Source of the DNA: Aedes albopictus
Taxonomy: Eukaryota; Arthropoda; Insecta; Diptera; Culicidae
Reading direction: 5' to 3'
NCBI RefSeq assembly: GCF_035046485.1
Contig: NC_085138.1
Span: 94,157,766 to 94,221,765 of the forward strand
Length of the DNA stretch: 64,000 nucleotides
Each line of letters opens with the position of its first letter. Position 1 is the stretch's first letter. Under the pieces are notes generated by a model, which did no database searches, was not told the DNA's origin, and saw nothing but the letters and a program-made list of their open reading frames with translations. This document shows, in pieces, positions 23,401 through 32,400 of this stretch. A program made the position numbers and the translations under genes.

Positions 23401-26400
23401 AAAGAGATAACATGCGTTATCAAACACGTAACATATCTTTCATACTCTTTGGTCCTAGCATTTGAAGAGCAATTAAAAAGCATTCTGAATGCTTCCAAGC
23501 AAAAACACCTCGAGCTGTTGAAATGCTAATTAACAGTCAAAAGCTTTTGAGCAGCTTAGCTTATGGGGGAGGGGGTGGTTGTGCAATTGTGACAAGCAAT
23601 GTTTTAAGTATAGGAAAACCACGCATCATTAAACGTAGACGAGGGTACAAATCCACAAAATACTTACTTTCAGTCCAGAGCACCCATGGTGGTGCAGAGG
23701 GCCGAATTGAAAGATCTCCATCTCTGGGGACTTGCTTGATTTCGTTGGCGAGACTGTCATGAGCCTCTGGGTCTGCCTTCGCTGCGATGTCCTGTTGGGT
23801 TCCAATTAACGCTTGTTAGCAGATTTCGTTTCCGCTCCTGCGTAGAGTATCGCCCCACTTTCGCTTTTGAATTTCTGTCGCTATCGGCTTTTGATGACAT
23901 CAGGGATGACATCGACGATGGAGATCCAATAGTGATGCCACCATGCACGAATTATAAACCGCAAGCATCTATTGATGAAGACCTGCAGCCGTTGAGTGTT
24001 CTCCACTGATACATACCAAGTTTCACTGGCGTACAACAGCACAGATTTCACGTTCGAGTTGAAAATTCTGATTTCGGTGCGTCCACTAATCTGATTGTTT
24101 TTCCCGGGTCTGTGTCGTTTGGCATAAAGTCATTTGGCATAAGGTCACTTGGCGTAAAGATATTTGGCATAACGGTCACTTGGCATAATAAAGAAGGGTG
24201 CATTTCTATTATGCCAAATGTCCTTATGCCAAACGACCTTATGCCAAATGACTTTATGCCAAATGTCCCGCTCCCGTTTTTCTCAGAGTATATGTACCAG
24301 GCTTGTGCACCATCACGATCTTGACACAAAAAAGCCGCAACCAGGCTTGATAAAAGACCTTTTCAGCTGACAGGCCCGAACACAGGCGCAAACGCTAAAC
24401 TGTCATTTTCATATGAGAACTGTCAACGGCCCCCAAAATCAGCTGACTTTAAACGTCTTCTGATTAGGCAATAGAAATACACTAGAACTCCAATGGCGCT
24501 GTAGTCACTTTTCCCTTTTAATTAAATTTATACCTCTTATTGTAATAATTGATTGCTTTTGAAAAGACACTACACCGTCTTCAACCAGAGGTTGCACAGA
24601 CTGAACAATCACTAACATTAGGCAGTGTCCAGCTTGAAGAGCATCTTTTATTTTGGTAGACAAAATTTATCTGACACTTCTAGTACCGCTACTGACGCTG
24701 TAAGGGCGTGGCAAACTAGATGTTAGTCACAGGAACAGTGGCGATATTGGACTTCTGTGGCTAGTTATTCGATTAGGCCTATTCTTCTCAAAATCTAAAG
24801 AGTTTAGCAACATGCTCTAGAGCGGTGTTTTGCTTCTGCCTTGTGGCGAGGGAGCGAACGAACCCCAAACACAGTGGCAATAAAAATTGAGCGAGGAAGA
24901 GGAACGAAAATAGAGCCTATGAAGATTTCGGATAAAAGAGTCCAATTTTTGCCTCGAGCGTCTTTCTTTGTATGGCAGTGGAAATCGCGAGAGCTTTTTG
25001 AGTGTGAGTGGACGTGAGAAACACAACAAACAATTATGAGGTACCGGCCAGAGTGGACGCGCAACGCGACGTGGCGCGGAAATTTGCACGCAAAGGAATA
25101 ACAATAATAAGGAGCTGTCAAATCGTATGGGAAATCCGCGTTGCGTCGCGTGACGCGTCCACTCTGGCCGTACCATGAGTGTTGGACAAACTCCTCGCTG
25201 CGCGACGAGCTCGCGCTCGGTGCTGTTGACGATTTGCGTTGTGATTTCTGAGTTTTATTTTTTCTCCTCAGATAATCGCCTGTCAAGCCTGGCCGCAACA
25301 ACAACAAATTTCTATTTCCTCCATCAGCACCCACCGAGCTCTTTCTATGCAAATCTCCTGAGCAGCCGAACGCACATTAACCCTTTATAAGGCAGTGGCA
25401 ACTATATTGCCACCTACTGTTTGTATTTTTTTCTGATTTAAAATAATCAATTTCGAACTTTTTTTTTGGTTTACGCAAAATTGGGATTTCTTACAATGCT
25501 TGGTTTTTTTTGGTACTAAACAAAGCTTTAACAACAATTTGGGAGCCATTTGTAGTCTCAAAAATGGCTGAATTTGACCGCGTGAAGAAAATTAGCTCAA
25601 ACTTATTGTAAAATTATTGATTTGGTAAATATTTTAAGAAATAATCAATTTATGGTTTGACATGAGCTGAACTACACAGTTTATATTATGGGTTAAGCCC
25701 TAATCCACTCTAAAATCTCTTTTTCGGCTTTTTGCTGAAGTCAAAAGAAGAAAAGTACCCTAAACAGGCAGTGGCAAGAATATTGCCACCAGCGCTGGTG
25801 GCCTAAACGGACAGTGGCAACTCACTGCTGGATGACTGTCATCTGAAAGGGTCAGGATGAAGGTCAATTGGTTAAGTAGTATTGCGCATGGTACAACCAA
25901 CACAAACATAGCACGCCATATGAATATGAACTCAAAGCGTAGAACAAAAAATCGCTTCGTGTTTGATAACTATTCTAATTGTTTTTTTTTATCTGTATAA
26001 ACGAGATTTTAAGCCCTGGGCTAGTTCATCTCAGGACCCACGCTTTACTTCCCTTCCGAAGGAAGAACTCACATTTTGTGAGTTTGTCGGGAGTGGGATA
26101 CGATCCCAGATCCTCGGCGTGATAGTCACGTGTTCTAACCATCCAACCAGGTCCGCTCCACCTTCTAATTGTTTGGTCTTGTGGTTCGAAAAGGACCCAA
26201 GTAACCACAAGCATTATATCATAACATTAATTCAATCGTATTTTTGTATGGCTGATCTACCCATATTCGCATAGTTGACGTAAGCGCAACTGCAGTTTTC
26301 AACACACTTTTGAAATTTTAACAATAAATATTTAATAGAAGTTATTTTTTTTTTTCATTTTCACATCTAGCTAGTGATTAGGTCTTTGGCTCTATTGAAA

Positions 26401-29400
26401 AAAAATTGGTCACAATTATGTACATGTAATAGATATTAGCTTGAGAATGCTGACATTGCCAATGGTGGTTACGTCAACCATGCGATCATGAGCAGTAATG
26501 CGAAATAACTTTTATTCTACACTAGCAGTCCCGGCAAACGTCGTACTGCCTGCTTACTCTGTTTTTAAACATCCCGTTCCATGAAGAAATGCCCCTCAAA
26601 ATGGAATTTCTTATTTTCCCGTTTTTCTTGCCTTCCCGGTCGCTTTTCCTAATTATTTTTTCGTACGAACATGTCGGAGCCCTGGCGGAATGCAACAGTG
26701 AAAGAATCATGTCGATCTGTTGACCCGTTCCCGGGCCTATTCGTGACATACAAACACCATTCCATTTTTATTTATATAGATATGTCAAGTAATGAAGCGT
26801 TTATTCTACATTATGAATGCATTGAAGCATTACGGTTTTTCGACAGTTCAATTTAGTACTACCGTGTGCGCACCTAACATTGCGCAGGTCCAAACTTTGC
26901 GCATTCTTGTAAAATAACGAAAAAAATAACTAAATGTCAACATATTCATCAGTTTAATCATTGCACTAGCATTGTGTAAACATAAACATTATTTGAGAAA
27001 TATTTGATTGCCATAAAATCTTTGTTTATGTTGAATAATAAACAAAAAATACGCAAAAACGTCAAAATTTGTCTCGCCTTAACACGGTTCCCAAGAAGTA
27101 ACTCTACTAAAAATCAGCATTTTCCTCGATAAAACTATGCAACAATGATTAATTTTGCTGTTAATTGACAAAAAAAGTGATATTCTTATAATATCAATCA
27201 CAGTTCGTAATATTTTTTCAATTTAATTAGTAAATAGTGGTGCGCAATGTTTGGAAGCATGATTTGCACAGTGTTCCTAATTTTTGCGCAGTTTCAGTAA
27301 ATGCATGTTGAACTTGAATACATGACTCATGAACTGTTTAAATATTATGTAACACTAGTACTGACAATTTCAGGCCTGCCTCTTCACCATGTAGCAGATT
27401 TTGTATAGAAATTAGTAGAAAATTGTATGAACCGTAGCACTACGGCAGGCACTCTCCGTCTTTCTACAATATGTGACGTTATTTGTGAACAGTCCTTTAT
27501 TTGGCTTTTTTGGTGGTCAATGTTAGGGATGATTCTTCAAATATGACATCCACCATTTTTTTTTTTTAATTTTAGAACCCCCTGCTTCCCCGAGCCACTC
27601 CGTCACGCTTCATAGTACACCTAATACATGGCATGTCACACTTTTTCAGACAACCCCAACCCCTTCCCCCCAAAGATGGACGTCATATTTAAATTACCCC
27701 TTATTGTTCCTATCCGTAACGGTCACTTCATTTATCAGGAAGCTTTTACCTTTGGTCTTTAGCCACTGGAAAATTCCTCATGAAGTTTGGATTGTTTTCA
27801 CGATAGGTACTGTGGTGGCAACACTGCCACTGTTGAAGCGAGAGAGAAACTGTGAGTTTTGAGTTAGATGTTTGGAAAGAATAAACGCGTGTTATTGAAA
27901 GTCGGTAAATCGTCCGAGTATTTATTTCGTTAATCGTCCGAAGTAACGCGGAACGTCCGGAATCCTCACATTGGTGACCGTCGACGGTGATAGCAATCGG
28001 AATTACGCGAAATACGGAGCAAAAACAAGTTCTAAACATGACTGAAAATCGGCAGGCGCAAAACGTAAACAATCAGTCGCAGCCGGCAGCAGCCGCAGTT
28101 GCTGTCAAATTGCCGGAATTTTGGAAATCGGACCCGGCAATGTGGTTCGCGCAGGCCGAGGCGCAATTTGCCTTGGCAGGAATCACGCAAGACACCACGA
28201 TGTTCCATCACATTGTGGCAAAAATAGACCAATCCGTGATATGCCACATCGCGGATCTGGTGAAAAATCCCCCGGCTACGGACAAGTATGATGCTGTTAA
28301 ACTTCGACTCATTTCCCGCTTTGAGCTGACGCCACAATCACGTCTCGAGCGTCTCCTGAGCTCTTGTGACCTTGGCGATTTGCGGCCAACACATTTGTTG
28401 GCGAAGATGCAGGAGCTGTCCGCAGGCCTAAACGTTGATGAGTCTCTGCTGAAGATGCTTTTCCTACAACGTCTCCCGGCTAACATTCGTGCTGTTCTAA
28501 GCATCCACGACGGAACATTGGCGAAAATCGCGGAAATGGGCGATAAAATGATCGACTTGTCGCCGCCAACATCGGCTGCCGTTGATGTTAGGGCATCCGT
28601 AGCACCATCGTCCAATCAAGACCCGTACTCACAGGAAAGCCTGGCCAACCAAATCGCGGCATTGACTGCCGAAATCCGCCGAATGAGGTCCAATCCACAA
28701 CGTTCTCGGACTCGATCAACTTCCCGGAGTCGGCAAGCAGCTGGTTCGAACAACGTTTGTTGGTATCATCGCAAGTTTGGAAATGACGCAGAACAGTGCC
28801 GCGGTCCATGCAGTTATCAAGCGTCAAAAAACTAGACAACCGCCCGCCTGTTGTCAACGAGGTGGGCGGGAACCAGTTGAGTCATCGTCTTCGTATCTTC
28901 GACCGAACTTCGCAATTTCGGTTCCTGATCGATACCGGGTCGGATGTGTCGATTATTCCTGCTAGCTCCAGAGAAAAATCCCACGGTCCTTCTACCTTTC
29001 AACTTCACGCCGCTAACGGATCCACAATCAGGACATACGGAAACCGCTTTGTTACTATGGATCTGGGACTGCGGCGCCGTTTCACGTGGAACTTTCTAAT
29101 CGCTGATGTCACTACAGCCATAATCGGCGCCGACTTTCTGGCCTATTTTGACATCCTTGTGGACCTTGGTAGCCACCGGCTAATCGATGGAAAAACAAAA
29201 CTACATTCTACCGGTGGACTCACACAAGCCGTGCTTCATGGCGTCACGATGATCGATGTTGGCCATCCCTTTCGCGACTTGCTGGTTGAATACCGCGAAA
29301 TTACTACACCACCAACTATGCGATCCGAAATCAAACACAACGTTACGCACCACATCCAGACCAAAGGCCCTCCGGTCGCATGCAAAGCACGCAGAATGGC

Positions 29401-32400
29401 TCCTGACAAATTGAAAGCAGCGAAAAAGGAGTTCGAGATGATGATGGAAATCGGAATATGTCGCCCGTCTAAAAGTAGCTGGGCCAGTCCCCTGCACTGT
29501 GTCCCGAAGAAGAATGGAGAATGGCGTTTTGTGGGAGACTACCGAAGCTTGAACCGTGTCACTATTCCTGATCGGTACCCTGTCCCCCATATCCATGACC
29601 TGCTGAACAGCTTCCTGGGTAAAAAGTTCTTCACAACACTGGATATGGTGCGAGCTTACTACAACGTTCCAGTAGAGGAATGCGACGTCCCCAAGACAGC
29701 AGTTCGGGTTATTCGAATTTACGAGAATGCAGTTCGGGCTGTGCAATGCCAGCCAGTCGTTCCAACGATTTATGCATAGTATTTTCGGGGATTTGGATTT
29801 CGTAATAGTATTTGTCGACGATATTTGCATTGCATCAGCTACAGAGGAAGAGCATCAGCGCCATGTTCGGATCGTTTTTGATCGTTTGAAGAAAAATGGT
29901 CTAGTACTGAACCTGGCGAAATGCAAGTTTGCGCAACCGGAAGTGGATTTCTTAGGATATCGTGTTAATGCTGAAGGTGTGAAACCGGAGCCAAAAAGGG
30001 TATCTGCAGTCGTCGAATATACGAAGCCTACCACAGTCAAGGAACTAAGGCGGTTCCTAGCTCTCGTAAACGGCTACAAGCGTTTTCTACCAGGTGCCGC
30101 AGGAACGCAGAAGACATTACAAGATATGATCCAAGGAAATCGCAAGAATGATACTCGGAAGCTGAAATGGGATTCCACAGCAGAAGCAGCGTTCATCAGA
30201 TGTAAAAAAGGTTTAGCCGAGGCGGCATTATTGCATTATCCCGACGTTTCGAAGCCGTTGGCTCTAATGGTCGATGCTTCGGATATAGCAGCAGGAGCAG
30301 TGCTGCAACAGTATCACAACGGCGGTTGGCAACCTCTGGGATTCTTCTCGCAGAAATTCTCCAGTTCGCAGAAGAAATATTCAGTTTTCGGTCGAGAGCT
30401 AACGGCGATGAAACTCGCCGTCAAGTATTTTCGTCACCTGGTTGAAGGTAAGGATTTTGCTATTTTCACCGATCATCGACCGCTTACCTACGCTCTTGAC
30501 TCGAATTCTACGCACTTGCCCCATGAAGAACGTTATTTGCAATACATCTCTAGCTTCACGAGATCTATCAGACACATTAGCGGAAAAGACAATTTCGTTG
30601 CTGATGCCCTGTCTAGAGTGAATGCCATTACTACACCATCCGTAATCAATTTTGACGATATTGCTGTAGATCAAGTGGCAGATCCGGAGTTGCAGAAGCT
30701 GTTAACGAGCAAAACTTCCTCACTTCGCTTGGATACCCGGATCATTGGTCAGTCATCTAAGCAAATATATTGTGATGTTTCAGGAAACGGACAACCACGA
30801 CCATTCATTCCGAAGCATCATCGTGTGAGCGTCATGCACGCTGTGCACGATTTGTCCCATCCCGGTGTACGTGCTACTCGAAAGCTCATATCCGCTAAAT
30901 TCGTATGGCCATCGATGAATAAGGATGTCTCCGAATTCGTTAGATCATGTGACAGATGCCAGCGTTCCAAAATCAACCGTCACACTCATGCAGCTTTTGG
31001 TGAATTCGGTGTTCCTCGAGGACGGTTCAGCCATGTGCACATCGACTTGGTTGGACCTTTACCACCTTCTAATGGCTACCGATATCTGCTAACAATGGTC
31101 GATAGGTTTAGTCGTTGGCCTGAAGCAGTACCGTTGCCGGACATACTAGCGGAAACCGTTGCACAAGCCTTTTGTAATACATGGGTATCCCGCTTTGGCG
31201 TCCCTGAAACAATAAGTACTGACCAAGGTCGGCAATTCGAATCGCAGCTGTTTCAGGAATTGACTGCGTGGCTCGGTACAGTTCGTACCCGTACTACCGC
31301 TTATCATCCTCAGGCCTCAGGTGTATGGACAGCCCCTCCGTATCCCAGGTGAGTTTTTTGAACACACTACGATTGAAGTTGGACGTTCGGATTTCCTGAA
31401 ATCACTTCGCAGTACTATGGGAAACATCAAACCCATCGAAGGAGTGCATCATGCAAAGCAGCGTGTATTTGTTCCCAACGATCTTAAAACCTGCAAAGGA
31501 GTTTTTGTCAGAGTTGATACGGTGAAAAAACCTCTACAACATCCTTATGATGGTCCCTTCGAGGTAATTGAGCGAGGAGACAAGTACATGGTAATATCGG
31601 TAAGAGGAAAAAAGCAAACAATATCCGTCGACAGGTTGAAGCCAGCGTACTCCTGTAGTCAGCAACCAGAGTGCTTATCGGATACAAGGACGAAAGTTAC
31701 GCCATCAGGTCATCGAGTACGATTCCTGGCATAACTGGTGGGGGGTAGTGTGGTGGCAACACTGCCACTGTTGAAGCGAGAGAGAAACTGTGAGTTTTGA
31801 GTTAGATGTTTGGAAAGAATAAACGCGTGTTATTGAAAGTCGGTAAATCGTCCGAGTATTTATTTCGTTAATCGTCCGAAGTAACGCGGAACGTCCGGAA
31901 TCCTTACAGTACCTAGTACGAACAGCGGATTCAGGAACTCCGGAGGCCTCCGTTCCCCCTCCCTCGTAGGACAAAGTATTTCCTCAAAGATCAATTAAGG
32001 GCACACTACCTGATCTGAACAACTTTAGTTTAATGGGAAAACATTAAATAATAGTATTTTTGATGACTTTTTTGAGCAATTCATAGCATGCGAAAAGTTA
32101 GGCACACCAAGCGCAAAGTTAGGAACAATCGAAGATTTTGTGCGCAAATTTAGGAACAAGGCAATGAAATAGTTTTTCTATTTTAAGTATTTTTTGGTTA
32201 ATATTATGATTTTTTTATATTGCAGACTCAAAGAAGGATCATTAGTCTATCGTATGAGCATGTTGTTCATGATATATTTTGTTTGCTTGTATTTTTTATA
32301 GCGACTAGAAATTTGATTTTTCTTAACTGCGCAAAGTTTGGTGCTTACACGGTATATGGCCGTTGTTTAATGCTTTATTGTCCTGTCTAGCGAACTTGGG

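Larger units (their letters stand above)
27811..31908 (+). mobile_element. Ty3/Gypsy LTR retrotransposon, CsRn1-like, internally deleted
   Basis: 160-bp LTRs (27811-27970, 31749-31908) begin TGTGGTGGCAAC, end CTCACA and CTTACA, and differ at one site. A 4-bp duplication GTAC flanks them (27807-27810, 31909-31912). PBS TGGTGACC at 27972, purine-rich tract before 31749. Order gag-PR-RT-RNase H-IN fits Ty3/Gypsy. The CHCC-type Gag zinc motif and the Trp-tRNA-like PBS fit the CsRn1 group. Two deletions disable pol. It lies in the eIF1A intron in the same orientation. Confidence 0.93.
26862..32352. mobile_element. Putative TA-flanked DNA element split by the Gypsy insertion
   Basis: Left end TA-CCGTGTGCGCACC (26860), right end GGTGCTTACACGG-TA (32352). 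Both ends carry TGCGCAAAGTT-like phrases (also near 27240-27300 and 32090-32150). The CCGTG start matches the element at 11852. Without the Gypsy copy it would be ~1.39 kb. An alternative is two separate fragments. Confidence 0.45.

Noticed and set aside
24804..25352. 182-codon minus-strand frame as a gene
   Set aside because: No domain, low complexity, and it runs straight through a TA-flanked MITE at 25044-25170.
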